Assembly (NCBI GenBank): GCA_045652135.1
Contig: JAZRTS010000155.1
Span: 4,674-68,673 of the forward strand
Length of the DNA stretch: 64,000 nt
Direction: 5' to 3'
Origin: RGIG7213 sp045652135
GTDB lineage: Bacteria; Bacillota; Clostridia; Oscillospirales; CAG-272
Under the pieces are notes generated by a model. That model saw only the letters and a list, made by a program, of their open reading frames with translations. It was not told where the DNA came from and searched no databases. The position numbers and the translations under genes are program-made. Positions 23,800-32,031 of the stretch are shown here, piece by piece; the stretch's first letter is position 1; the number at the start of each line of letters is the position of its first letter.

Positions 23800-25299
23800 T
23801 TATTTTTTAGCACACTGTATGGATATATTGGACTGGGTTGAATTTGAAAGATGAGTCCATACACCGAAATAACCCGTGTGTCCGATCTCTGTAAGACCTG
23901 CATAAATGAATTTGCCGGAGTTGTCACGAATACAAATTGTATCATAATCAGGGGATACCTTGATACTGCATATTAGGTAAGTATCTCCCGGGTTATGCGT
24001 CACCATATAGTATTTGATGACGTCACCCGTATCTACGACCATGATCTTATGCTCTTGCGTTAGCGGCTCCGGTACACGTGTTGAAGCAAGCGGCTCGTAC
24101 CAAGCGTTTCCGAAACCGTCATTTCCTGATCCTCTCTGACCCTTGGAACAGCCTGTGCCTGTGTAGAAGTATACGTAACCGTCATCACGCAGAGCTATCC
24201 AGATACCGCCTTTGTTTGTGGGGTTATGGTTGGGATAAGGCAAACGAACGCCGACGTATGTCGAGCTTGACGGACTGCGGTCGCTTGTTGAAGGCGAAGA
24301 TGAGATGTTCAAATGCAATTCGTAGTTTGCGTTGTAGGGATTGTAAGCAAAGTTGAACTGTCTTGAGCCTGAACCGTTAGCTGCTGTGTAAACAGTATCG
24401 GTGTTCGGTGCGGGACGTGCTATGTTAGCATCGGGAGTTTTATAAATATTTGCTACCGATGTTGCGGGAAGTCCTTCGGGATTGGGACGCCATGCGTATG
24501 AGAAGTTGCGTATCGATTCTCTGAACGGCTCGGTTGTATTTTCAACGTAAGCGTATGCGCCTATACGCTGAATACGCTCAACGCTTCCGTGGTCATATCT
24601 GAGGTTGGGGCCTGCGCAGATGAACTGGTGCAGAGTGTTGTTTACAAGCACTATATCGCCTGCTCTTACATCGTTTACGTTTGTTATCTTTGTGAACTTG
24701 TATCTTGCGTAATCTGCATCGGTAAATCCGCCGTAGTAGAATCTCTGATCAGAATAGCCCGCACGGTGGAATACCCAGCTTACAAGACGGTCGCAGGCGG
24801 AACGTGTGCCTGTTACAAAGGACTTATCAAGACCTTCGTCATAATTAAGATTGAGCCAGTTGTATGCAGGGTTTATTACCGCATCGCCGTAGTTGAAGCC
24901 GTAATTGTTAGTGAACTCCGTTACCTTTTTTGCTTCCTCGAGTATCTTTGCAACGAGCTGATCGTATGTAGGCTTCGGCTTTTCCACTTCAATTACACGG
25001 TCGGGAAGTATTTCGCATGTCTGACCGTAGAAGGAACGTATTGCCACAACGTCCGCAGAGTTGATAGTTCCGTCTCCGTTTACATCTGCCTTGTCGGGGA
25101 AATAGTAATCGTCTGTGTGGATGTATTTCATTACACGTATCATATCTTTTCCGTTTATAATACCGTCACGGTTTACGTCACAGTCGGTAACAACAACGGC
25201 TGCGGATATGCCGAATAAATTCGGGAGCGATATAGCACCCAGAATAAACACAACGGAAAGACAGATTCCGAGTGTCCTATAAAGTCTGCTGTTCTTCAT
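23800..25299 (-). CDS. Dockerin-bearing NlpC/P60-like protein with lectin-like domain (paralogue 5)
   Basis: The protein has 499 residues. I chose ATG at 25299 behind AAAGGAGAT. The signal peptide is followed by a type I dockerin (about 38-93: DVNRDGIINGKD, DVNGDGTINSAD). The NlpC/P60-like domain has Cys169 (RSACDRLVSWVFHRAGY) and His224 (LHQFICAG). The lectin-like domain has a Ser-rich insertion (SSSPSTSDRSPSSSTYVGVRL). The N-terminus is nearly identical to that of paralogue 3, so these two form the dockerin sub-pair of the family. Anchoring to a scaffoldin is inferred from the dockerin. Confidence 0.8.
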   Translation of the reverse strand: MKNSRLYRTLGICLSVVFILGAISLPNLFGISAAVVVTDCDVNRDGIINGKDMIRVMKYIHTDDYYFPDKADVNGDGTINSADVVAIRSFYGQTCEILPDRVIEVEKPKPTYDQLVAKILEEAKKVTEFTNNYGFNYGDAVINPAYNWLNLNYDEGLDKSFVTGTRSACDRLVSWVFHRAGYSDQRFYYGGFTDADYARYKFTKITNVNDVRAGDIVLVNNTLHQFICAGPNLRYDHGSVERIQRIGAYAYVENTTEPFRESIRNFSYAWRPNPEGLPATSVANIYKTPDANIARPAPNTDTVYTAANGSGSRQFNFAYNPYNANYELHLNISSSPSTSDRSPSSSTYVGVRLPYPNHNPTNKGGIWIALRDDGYVYFYTGTGCSKGQRGSGNDGFGNAWYEPLASTRVPEPLTQEHKIMVVDTGDVIKYYMVTHNPGDTYLICSIKVSPDYDTICIRDNSGKFIYAGLTEIGHTGYFGVWTHLSNSTQSNISIQCAKK

Positions 25300-25352
25300 A
25301 AGCAGTATCTCCTTTCGCACGGGCGGTATTTTCCGCCGTATTTTGACGCTTA

Positions 25353-25381
25353 ATTTTACACTATAAAAGAAATTTTGTCAA
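25353..25381 (-). promoter_or_regulatory. Promoter of paralogue 5
   Basis: TTGACA (25376-25381), a 17-base spacer and TAAAAT (25353-25358) on the minus strand. The AT-rich bases from here to 25576 hold only the divergent promoter region; I see no gene. Confidence 0.75.
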
Positions 25382-25576
25382 CAATGCAAAATAATTAGAA
25401 ATATAACAAACGGATTAATATATATATAAAGTATGAACTTTGGAGTGCTTTACGGTGGTTTTGTTGTGATAAATGCACAAAATTTTAAACGGTGATTTTG
25501 TGTATTTGCTGAATTTCATATTTTTTTTATTGCGGTAAAACGCTGTGGTTGATACTGCCTTGTTCACATAAAACTA

Positions 25577-25605
25577 TTGACAAAGAAAAAGCAAAAGTGT
25601 ATAAT
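25577..25605 (+). promoter_or_regulatory. Consensus promoter of rpe
   Basis: TTGACA (25577-25582), a 17-base spacer and TATAAT (25600-25605), a full consensus match. Confidence 0.9.
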
Positions 25606-25645
25606 ATAACGGTAATGCAATCAAGAAACAGAAAGGAGAGAAAAC

Positions 25646-26323
25646 ATGGAAAGAAGGATAAAAATGTCACCGTCTATTTTGTCGGCAAACTTCAATAATT
25701 TGCTTGCTGATGTAAAGGCGACGGAAGAAGCAGGCGCTGAATATCTTCACATAGACGTTATGGACGGTATTTTTGTGCCTAATATATCATTCGGTAAAAT
25801 AGTACCGCAGACGCTTCGCAAACATTCTAATCAGGTGTTTGACGTGCATCTTATGATAGTTGATCCTATGCGCTATATCGATGATTTCGCAAAGGCAGGC
25901 GCTGATATTATAACTATTCACCACGAAGCGTGCCACGACAGGATAAAGGTGCTTGAATATATACGCTCTTTAGGCATAAAGCCGTGTATTTCGATAAAGC
26001 CCGACACGAATCCCGCTGTGCTTGAGCAGTATCTGCCGTACGTTGATATGGTGCTCATAATGTCTGTACAGCCCGGCTTCGGAGGACAGAAGTTCATCCC
26101 GTCGGCTATAGAAAGCTGCAAGGTCGCACGTGAGCTTATCAAGAAATCCGGACGTGATATTGACATTGAGGTGGACGGCGGACTTTATACCTATAACGTC
26201 AATCTTGTAACAGAGGCAGGTGCAAACGTTATTGTTGCCGGCTCGTCAATATTCGGTGCAGAAGACATTGGCGGTGCAGTTGTTGAAATGACAAAGCGTG
26301 CCGAAGAAACATTCGTCTGGTAA
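25646..26323 (+). CDS. rpe: Ribulose-phosphate 3-epimerase
   Basis: The 225-residue TIM barrel interconverts ribulose 5-phosphate and xylulose 5-phosphate in the pentose phosphate pathway. Diagnostic stretches are SPSILSANF, LHIDVMDGIFVPNISFG (metal and catalytic Asp), DVHLMI, ITIHHEA, SVQPGFGGQKF and IEVDGG with the second catalytic Asp. AAAGGAGA precedes the first ATG; an internal ATG (25664) with a weaker site would give the usual MSPSIL start and cannot be excluded. The gene stands alone behind its own promoter. Confidence 0.95.
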   Translation: MERRIKMSPSILSANFNNLLADVKATEEAGAEYLHIDVMDGIFVPNISFGKIVPQTLRKHSNQVFDVHLMIVDPMRYIDDFAKAGADIITIHHEACHDRIKVLEYIRSLGIKPCISIKPDTNPAVLEQYLPYVDMVLIMSVQPGFGGQKFIPSAIESCKVARELIKKSGRDIDIEVDGGLYTYNVNLVTEAGANVIVAGSSIFGAEDIGGAVVEMTKRAEETFVW

Positions 26324-26355
26324 AATTATTTTACTGACTATTTTAAAAATTGGTA

Positions 26356-26384
26356 TTGACATTATTGAAAATATAATGTATAAT
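26356..26384 (+). promoter_or_regulatory. Consensus promoter of the DOMON-like gene
   Basis: TTGACA (26356-26361), a 17-base spacer and TATAAT (26379-26384). Confidence 0.9.
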
Positions 26385-26413
26385 TCACAAAAATACTCTA
26401 AAGGAGAAATTTT

Positions 26414-28009
26414 ATGAAAAAAGCACTTTCATTGATATTGACAGTTGTTATGGCACTGTCGATGGCGCTTACAGCCTTCGGCGCAGTTGAACAGGAGTTC
26501 AACACAGAAGGTCTGGAAATCAATCTTGATGTAAAGTACAACGCAACTGCCCCCAAAATGGACGGTAAGATCAATGCAGGCGAATATTACGAAATGACAT
26601 TCGCTGATTACAAGCAGTATTTTAACCTTATAAAGGGTTCACAGCACACAGAAACTCTTGAAGATGTTGCAAACTATCTCAAGAACGATATGAAGGTTTA
26701 TATGACTTGGAACGGCAACGATTTTTATATCGCACTTCAGGGTAAGGCTCCCAAGTCTGAATACAACTGCGAATTTTCAGGCAACGAAGTTTACCTTTTC
26801 CGTGCTTGGTCATTCCAGGTTGCTATCACAAGCATCGAAGCTGAAAACCAGGACAGAGCAGAAGTAGGTATCGGCTATGATCCCGCTTCGGGCGGAAATA
26901 TGATCTCCTACACAATGTGGGGTACAAGAAAGAACATCAAGCTCAAGGCAGGCGAAAACTATGCGGCTGATTGGGATAAGGATGAAGAAGTTGTTACATA
27001 CGAAATGAAGCTTGATCTCGCTTCCGTTCTCGGCGGCAAGGCACAGAATAACAGCCTTTTCCGTCTTGGCTTCTGTCTTAACAGAGGCGACGGCGATATC
27101 GCAACAGATGACAGACAGAGACAGATAGAGCTTGGCGGCGGTATCGGTTCTTCAAAGCAGGTAGAAAACCTTGCAGTTATAGCTCTTACAGGTAAGGGCG
27201 CAGGCGACGGTGACGTTGATGTAGACATTCCCGTTGAAACAGCTCCCCAGGAAGAGGAGCAGGCAGGCTTTGACGCTGCTGACCGTTTTGACGTAGCAGG
27301 CGCTGCTGAACTTTTCGACATCACAAACGGCTCACTTGAAGCTAAGGATATGGATGAAAACGGCGAAAAGTTTGTAAGACTTACAGTTACAGGCGAAAAC
27401 CCCATTATCGGTTCAAAACAGCTCACACAGGGCCTCAACATGGATGCTCAGGGCGTGTACCTTGCTATTAAGTACCGTACGTCCAGCCAGAAGAGCAACC
27501 GTTTCGCAATCAACTTCCTTAACTCTGTTTCCACAACACTTGACAGAGATCTTGACTGCGACCTCGGCTTCGGTATAATGACTGACGGCGAATGGCACAC
27601 AATGGTATTTGAAATGTCACTCTACAGCGAGTGGTCACAGTTCATCTCCGAATTCTATCTCTGCCCCTTCTTCATTACTGATGAAGACGTTACAGGCGAA
27701 ACGATAGACATTCAGTGGATCAAGTATTACTCTGAACCCCCTGTATTCGAGGATGAAGAATATGAAAACCTCAGCTTTGGCGATGACGAAGCAACAGAGG
27801 GCGACACAGAAGCGCCCGCTGAAGATACAGCGGCAGCTGATACATCAGCTACAGAAACAAAGGGTGATACAACAACAAAGGCAGGCACAACAACAGGTAC
27901 AGATGACGAAGGCGGTTTCCCCGTTGGCGCTATTATCGGTATCGTTGCAGCAGTTGTTGTAGTTGCAGCAGCAGTTGTAATCATCATAATGAAGAAAAAG
28001 AAGGCGTAA
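26414..28009 (+). CDS. Membrane-anchored surface protein with DOMON/CBM9-like domain
   Basis: The protein has 531 residues. Signal peptide with AFGA cleavage region, then a beta-rich domain (about 30-255) that resembles CBM9/DOMON modules (PKMDGKINAGEYYEM, WNGNDFYIALQGKAP, AWSFQVAI, YEMKLDLASVLGG). A second beta domain (about 285-445) follows, then an acidic Thr/Glu/Ala spacer and a C-terminal membrane helix with Lys-rich tail (final KKKKA). There is no LPXTG motif, so it is held by the helix. Carbohydrate or haem-type ligand binding at the surface is inferred from the fold. Codon use is strongly biased, suggesting abundance. Confidence 0.75.
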   Translation: MKKALSLILTVVMALSMALTAFGAVEQEFNTEGLEINLDVKYNATAPKMDGKINAGEYYEMTFADYKQYFNLIKGSQHTETLEDVANYLKNDMKVYMTWNGNDFYIALQGKAPKSEYNCEFSGNEVYLFRAWSFQVAITSIEAENQDRAEVGIGYDPASGGNMISYTMWGTRKNIKLKAGENYAADWDKDEEVVTYEMKLDLASVLGGKAQNNSLFRLGFCLNRGDGDIATDDRQRQIELGGGIGSSKQVENLAVIALTGKGAGDGDVDVDIPVETAPQEEEQAGFDAADRFDVAGAAELFDITNGSLEAKDMDENGEKFVRLTVTGENPIIGSKQLTQGLNMDAQGVYLAIKYRTSSQKSNRFAINFLNSVSTTLDRDLDCDLGFGIMTDGEWHTMVFEMSLYSEWSQFISEFYLCPFFITDEDVTGETIDIQWIKYYSEPPVFEDEEYENLSFGDDEATEGDTEAPAEDTAAADTSATETKGDTTTKAGTTTGTDDEGGFPVGAIIGIVAAVVVVAAAVVIIIMKKKKA

Positions 28010-28020
28010 AGCTTAAAATT

Positions 28021-28053
28021 AATTGCCTCCCGAAAAATCGGGAGGCAATTTTT
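28021..28053 (+). terminator. Terminator of the DOMON-like gene
   Basis: AATTGCCTCCCGA pairs with TCGGGAGGCAATT around AAAA, then a short T run. Confidence 0.85.
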
Positions 28054-28066
28054 GAAAGGTATTATT

Positions 28067-28855
28067 ATGAAAAAAGCATTTATAAAAACACCTATTGCAC
28101 CGCTTTTCAGAAAGCCCGATTCAAATATTTCACTTGAAGATGAGGTGCTTTTTGGTATGGAGGTTGAAGCAGAAGAAGCCGAAAACGGTTTTTATTTTGT
28201 CACAACCCATTACGGATATACAGGATACGTGAGCAAAAAAGACCTTTTATTCTGTCCGCGCCGTGTTAAAAAATTCTCCGAAATGAAAGATAAATATAAA
28301 GTAGTAAAAAAATCATTTTGCGATATTTTGAGTGAGCCGAAAATGCAAGGCATACGCCTGATAACACTTCCGAGGGGAAGCCGTGTGGCACTCACCGAGA
28401 TACTTGAAAATAATTGGGTGCGTGTGTATCTTTGCGACGGTGTCGAAGGATACACAAGAATCGAGCATCTTGACGATTACAGAACTACATATGACATAAA
28501 CGATGAAAATTTGCGTGATGCTCTTGTTAAAACTGCCGAGAGCTATCTTGGCACACAATACCGCTGGGGCGGTAAAACACCGTCAGGTATTGACTGCTCG
28601 GGGCTTTGCTCAATGGCATATATGCAGTGCGGTATTATTATCTACCGTGATGCAAAGCTTATGGAGGGATATCCCGTCAAGGAAATACCGTATGAACAGC
28701 TCAAACGAGGTGACCTTGTTTATTCCCCCGGTCACATAATGATGTATATCGGTGACGGTAAGATAATTCACTCCTCATCGTCAATGTGCGGTGTTTCGTA
28801 TTCGTCTCTTCCCGACAAAGATAAAATAACCGCTTGCGGAAGTATTTTCGCCTGA
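28067..28855 (+). CDS. SH3b-NlpC/P60 cell wall hydrolase
   Basis: The protein has 262 residues, from ATG behind GAAAGG. The in-frame TTG upstream sits in the terminator T run and was rejected. Two SH3b-like segments (about 10-60 and 75-140) precede a classical NlpC/P60 domain: YRWGGKTPSGIDCSGLCSMAY with the catalytic Cys, then GDLVYSPGHIMMYIGDGKIIHSS with the catalytic His. Such enzymes cleave gamma-D-Glu-diamino acid bonds in wall peptides. No signal peptide is visible at the chosen start, so a cytoplasmic role in recycling muropeptides is possible. Confidence 0.9.
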   Translation: MKKAFIKTPIAPLFRKPDSNISLEDEVLFGMEVEAEEAENGFYFVTTHYGYTGYVSKKDLLFCPRRVKKFSEMKDKYKVVKKSFCDILSEPKMQGIRLITLPRGSRVALTEILENNWVRVYLCDGVEGYTRIEHLDDYRTTYDINDENLRDALVKTAESYLGTQYRWGGKTPSGIDCSGLCSMAYMQCGIIIYRDAKLMEGYPVKEIPYEQLKRGDLVYSPGHIMMYIGDGKIIHSSSSMCGVSYSSLPDKDKITACGSIFA

Positions 28856-28942
28856 TTATAAAAATTTATTTTTACGCATAGATTTATAAATGATTTTTGC
28901 GTATAATAATATGGTATACAGTTAGTGAAGGAGGAAATACAT

Positions 28943-29377
28943 ATGGGATCTGTATGGTTCATATGGGCATCGCTTCTGGTGATGTTTGTCATAATTGAAG
29001 TGGTGACACCTCAAATGACGACTATATGGCTCGCACTCGGCTCGCTTGTGTCGCTTCTGATATGGTGTGCGTTTCCTAATCTTGTTTGGGTGCAGGTCGT
29101 TGCATTTGTGGCAGTATCTGCCATTTCGCTTGCATTGACAAGAAAATTTGCACGCAAAATTATGAAGGGCAGCACTGAAAAAACGAACGCCGACAGATGC
29201 ATAGGTCAAGAGGGAATCGTTGTTGAGGAGATAAACAATCTTCTCGGAAAAGGTCAGGTGAATGTAAAGGGTGTTATCTGGACGGCACGCTCGTCATCTG
29301 ATGACGTTATTCCCGAAGGTACGCTTGTTACGATTGAAAAAATCGAAGGCGTGAAAGTTATTGTAAATAAAAAATAA
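28943..29377 (+). CDS. NfeD-like membrane protein
   Basis: The protein has 144 residues, from ATG behind AAGGAGG; an in-frame GTG just upstream overlaps this ribosome binding site and is excluded. Three or so membrane helices occupy residues 4-75. A C-terminal OB-fold domain (about 88-144: CIGQEGIVVEEINNLLGKGQVNVKGVIWTARS) is typical of NfeD proteins. NfeD partners SPFH-domain proteins in membrane microdomains, and the SPFH gene follows after 17 bases. Confidence 0.9.
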   Translation: MGSVWFIWASLLVMFVIIEVVTPQMTTIWLALGSLVSLLIWCAFPNLVWVQVVAFVAVSAISLALTRKFARKIMKGSTEKTNADRCIGQEGIVVEEINNLLGKGQVNVKGVIWTARSSSDDVIPEGTLVTIEKIEGVKVIVNKK

Positions 29378-29394
29378 AGAAAGAGGTTTGTATT

Positions 29395-30339
29395 ATGGGA
29401 CCGGTATATATTTTAATAGCGCTTGCACTGTTTATTATTGTAGTGGCAATTGCCAACATTAAGATAGTGCCCCAGTCAAAGGCATTTGTAATCGAAAGAC
29501 TCGGTAGATATCACGAAACGTGGGAAACGGGACTTCATATAAAGCTTCCGTTCCTTGATAAGATACAGAAAATGGTATCTCTTAAAGAGCAGGTCGTTGA
29601 CTTTCCGCCTCAGCCCGTTATCACGAAGGATAACGTAACGATGCAGATAGACACGGTTGTGTTCTTCCAGATAACAGACCCGAAGCTTTATGCGTACGGC
29701 GTTGAAAATCCTATGGCGGCAATCGAAAATCTTACAGCTACAACACTCCGTAACATCATCGGTGATATGGAGCTTGATAATACGCTCACATCACGTGATA
29801 CGATAAACGCACACATAAGAGTTATACTTGATGAAGCTACAGACCCATGGGGCATCAAGGTAAACCGTGTTGAGCTTAAAAACATCATTCCTCCGTCCGA
29901 AATTCAGGATGCGATGGAAAAGCAGATGAAGGCGGAGCGTCAAAGACGTGAAGCCATCCTCAAGGCAGAGGGTGAAAAGGCAAGCCGAATTCTCGTTGCC
30001 GAAGGTCTTAAGGAAAGCCAGATTCTCGCCGCACAGGCTGATAAGGAAGCGCAGATACTCAGAGCAGAAGCTGTCAAAGAGCAGAAGATAAAGGAATCCG
30101 AGGGTGAAGCGCAGGCTATCCTCGCTGTTCAGAAGGCTATGGCAGAGTCTATCAGAATGATAAACGAAGCATCCCCTGAAGACGGTTACCTCACTATCAA
30201 GAAGCTTGAAGCGTTTGCAAAAGCTGCCGATGGTCAGTCAACAAAAATCATTATCCCCAGCGAGCTTCAGTCACTTGCAGGTCTTTGCGCAGGTGTAAAA
30301 GAAATAGTTACAGATACGGAAAATAAACAGCAAGCATAA
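29395..30339 (+). CDS. qmcA: SPFH/band 7 protein (QmcA/paraslipin type)
   Basis: The protein has 314 residues. One N-terminal membrane helix (about 4-22) precedes the SPFH domain: VPQSKAFVIERLGRYHETWETGLHIKLPF, then LKEQVVDFPPQPVITKDNVTMQIDTVVFF. A long Ala/Glu/Lys-rich coiled coil (about 180-255) mediates oligomerisation. It is a typical paraslipin/QmcA homologue and is paired with NfeD. The pair is thought to organise membrane domains and quality control. The intergenic spacing argues for one operon. Confidence 0.9.
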   Translation: MGPVYILIALALFIIVVAIANIKIVPQSKAFVIERLGRYHETWETGLHIKLPFLDKIQKMVSLKEQVVDFPPQPVITKDNVTMQIDTVVFFQITDPKLYAYGVENPMAAIENLTATTLRNIIGDMELDNTLTSRDTINAHIRVILDEATDPWGIKVNRVELKNIIPPSEIQDAMEKQMKAERQRREAILKAEGEKASRILVAEGLKESQILAAQADKEAQILRAEAVKEQKIKESEGEAQAILAVQKAMAESIRMINEASPEDGYLTIKKLEAFAKAADGQSTKIIIPSELQSLAGLCAGVKEIVTDTENKQQA

Positions 30340-30343
30340 AAAA

Positions 30344-30395
30344 GGCGGCTCATTTCAGAAATTGTTTCTAAAATGAGCCGCTTTGTGTATTTTTT
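30344..30395 (+). terminator. Terminator of the NfeD/SPFH operon
   Basis: GCGGCTCATTT (30345-30355) pairs with AAATGAGCCGC (30371-30381), with further pairing inside, followed by a T-rich tail. Confidence 0.8.
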
Positions 30396-30403
30396 AAAAA
30401 TTA

Positions 30404-30430
30404 AGGGAGTGCATTGCACTCCCTTTTTTA
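30404..30430 (-). terminator. Terminator of corC
   Basis: AAGGGAGTGC and its complement form a ten-base stem around ATT, with A/T-rich ends on both sides. Confidence 0.7.
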
Positions 30431-30492
30431 AACAATTAATACTACAGTCAGTGACCGTATAATGTGTACCGTCGAATGATACGGACACTTTT

Positions 30493-31755
30493 TTATTCTT
30501 CTTCCTCTTCCGCTTCGGGCTTTTCATTTACCTTTACGGATATCTTTTCGGTTCTGTGAATGTCCATTTCAAGTACGGTGATGTCAAGATGCTCATACGA
30601 GAATGTGTCGTTTACATTCGGTACGTCACCAAGCTTTTCCATTATCCAACCGCTGAGAGAAATGCTTTCTTCATCGGGCTTTAGCTCGAAAAATTCAAAA
30701 AATTCTTCCGTAGTTATTGAACATTCTACGGTATAAGTGTTGTCGCCCGTTTTTATGAAGCTTTCAACAACCTCGTCGTGTTCATCCCATATTTCACCGA
30801 CAAGCTCCTCAAGTATGTCCTCCATTGTGACAATACCGAGCGTTCCGCAATACTCATCAAGTACCACGGCAACGTGGGATTTTTCTTTCTGGAGCGTTTT
30901 CAAAATGTCGTTTATCTTATCAGACTGCTGAACGAAAACCGGGGCTGACATTATTTCGGATACACTCTCAGGTGATATTGCACCGTCTATGTAAAAATCC
31001 TTCTGGTGGATGACGCCCACGATGTTGTCAATACTGTTATCGTATATAAGCAAACGCGAAAATTTCGTTTGTGAAAACTTTTCTGCAATTTCCTGCTTGT
31101 CAGCATCGATTGAAACCGCTTCAAGGTCCATTCTGTGTGTAAGGATTTCTTCAGCCTTGAGATCGCGGAACTCGATAGCGCTTCGTATAAGCTCACCGCT
31201 GTTGTCATCAATGCTTCCTTCCTGCTGAACCTCCTCAACAAGCATAAGCAACTCTTCCTGCGATATTCCCTGACTTTCTTCGATTTTAAAGATTTTCGAA
31301 AGCAGCTTTTTCCACTGTGCGAAAATGAAATTGAGCGGTGTCAAAACTATTATAAACACATTTATAAGAGGGGCAGAGAACATTGCAAATTTTTCCGGTG
31401 AATCCTTTGCAAGGCTTTTCGGCGATATTTCACCGAAAATAAGAACCACGACGGTGATTACGGCTGTTGAAACGGTTGCGCCTATGTCACCGTACAAGCT
31501 TATGAACAAAACCGTTGCAATAGATGCCAAGCTGATGTTTACGATGTTGTTTCCTATAAGTATTGCCGACAGAAGCTTGTCATAGTTGTCGGAAAGCTTT
31601 AAGACGAGCTTTGCACGCTTGTTGCCTTTTTCAACAAGTGTCTTTATTCTTGTTTTGTTAAGGGAAGAAAACGCTGTCTCCGTTGCGGAAAAGTATGCGG
31701 AAAATAATACCAGAATTACCATCACGATAATTTGCGGTATACTGTCGGTGGTCAT
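30493..31755 (-). CDS. CorC/CNNM-family (DUF21-CBS-CorC_HlyC) transporter
   Basis: The protein has 420 residues. A DUF21/CNNM membrane domain (about 5-180: FSAYFSATETAFSSLNKTRIKTL, then LIFGEISPKSLA) is followed by a CBS pair (about 205-325: ILTHRMDLEAVSI, VVLDEYCGTLGIVTMEDILEELVGEIWDE). A C-terminal CorC_HlyC domain (about 340-405) and an acidic tail complete it. The family exports or exchanges magnesium or related divalent ions; older names call it hemolysin-like. An AAAGGAG site precedes the ATG. The leader upstream contains a short ORF and a terminator, suggesting attenuation control. Confidence 0.92.
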   Translation of the reverse strand: MTTDSIPQIIVMVILVLFSAYFSATETAFSSLNKTRIKTLVEKGNKRAKLVLKLSDNYDKLLSAILIGNNIVNISLASIATVLFISLYGDIGATVSTAVITVVVLIFGEISPKSLAKDSPEKFAMFSAPLINVFIIVLTPLNFIFAQWKKLLSKIFKIEESQGISQEELLMLVEEVQQEGSIDDNSGELIRSAIEFRDLKAEEILTHRMDLEAVSIDADKQEIAEKFSQTKFSRLLIYDNSIDNIVGVIHQKDFYIDGAISPESVSEIMSAPVFVQQSDKINDILKTLQKEKSHVAVVLDEYCGTLGIVTMEDILEELVGEIWDEHDEVVESFIKTGDNTYTVECSITTEEFFEFFELKPDEESISLSGWIMEKLGDVPNVNDTFSYEHLDITVLEMDIHRTEKISVKVNEKPEAEEEEE

Positions 31756-31800
31756 AATAAACTCCTTTTTTTATTTGAACTCATTGGACTTTACAAACGC

Positions 31801-31845
31801 AAAAAGGCACGCCTGCAAACAGAATTTCTGCGTGCAGGTATGCCT
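31801..31845 (-). terminator. Attenuator-like terminator in the corC leader
   Basis: On the minus strand AGGCATACCTGC pairs with GCAGGCGTGCCT (one mismatch), with CAGAA/TTCTG pairing inside and a T run after it. It lies between the promoter and corC, ten bases after the short ORF, so read-through must be regulated or partial. Confidence 0.75.
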
Positions 31846-31854
31846 GATATTCCA

Positions 31855-31890
31855 CTATAAAATACTACAATCGCCGTCGGCTGAGTCCAT
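31855..31890 (-). CDS. Leader peptide ORF upstream of corC (11 aa, Asp-rich)
   Basis: ATG to TAG encodes MDSADGDCSIL, with GAGGA 11 bases upstream. The stop is ten bases ahead of the attenuator stem. Within the leader, TGGACT of this ORF can pair with AGTCCA downstream of the terminator. A cis-acting role in sensing translation is inferred; three aspartates in the first seven residues are notable. Confidence 0.5.
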   Translation of the reverse strand: MDSADGDCSIL

Positions 31891-31940
31891 AATTAGTAAA
31901 AAATCCTCAATTCATTAAATTAATTGCTGTGTTGATGCGC

Positions 31941-31969
31941 ATTATATCATAAAATATATGCTTTGTCAA
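31941..31969 (-). promoter_or_regulatory. Consensus promoter of the corC leader
   Basis: TTGACA (31964-31969), a 17-base spacer and TATAAT (31941-31946) on the minus strand. It gives a leader of about 180 bases. Confidence 0.9.
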
Positions 31970-32031
31970 CTGCATTTAAAACAGTTAATTAAAAATTTAC
32001 TATTTCACACAAAGCGACTTATGAATAACGC

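Noticed and set aside
25420..25520. 20-codon ORF starting at the ATG near 25433
   Set aside because: No ribosome binding site and no hydrophobic or conserved pattern; it lies in the AT-rich divergent promoter region.
31756..31935. Known Mg or Mn riboswitch (M-box, yybP-ykoY) upstream of corC
   Set aside because: I could not find the conserved core of either class; a short ORF plus terminator explains the leader better.
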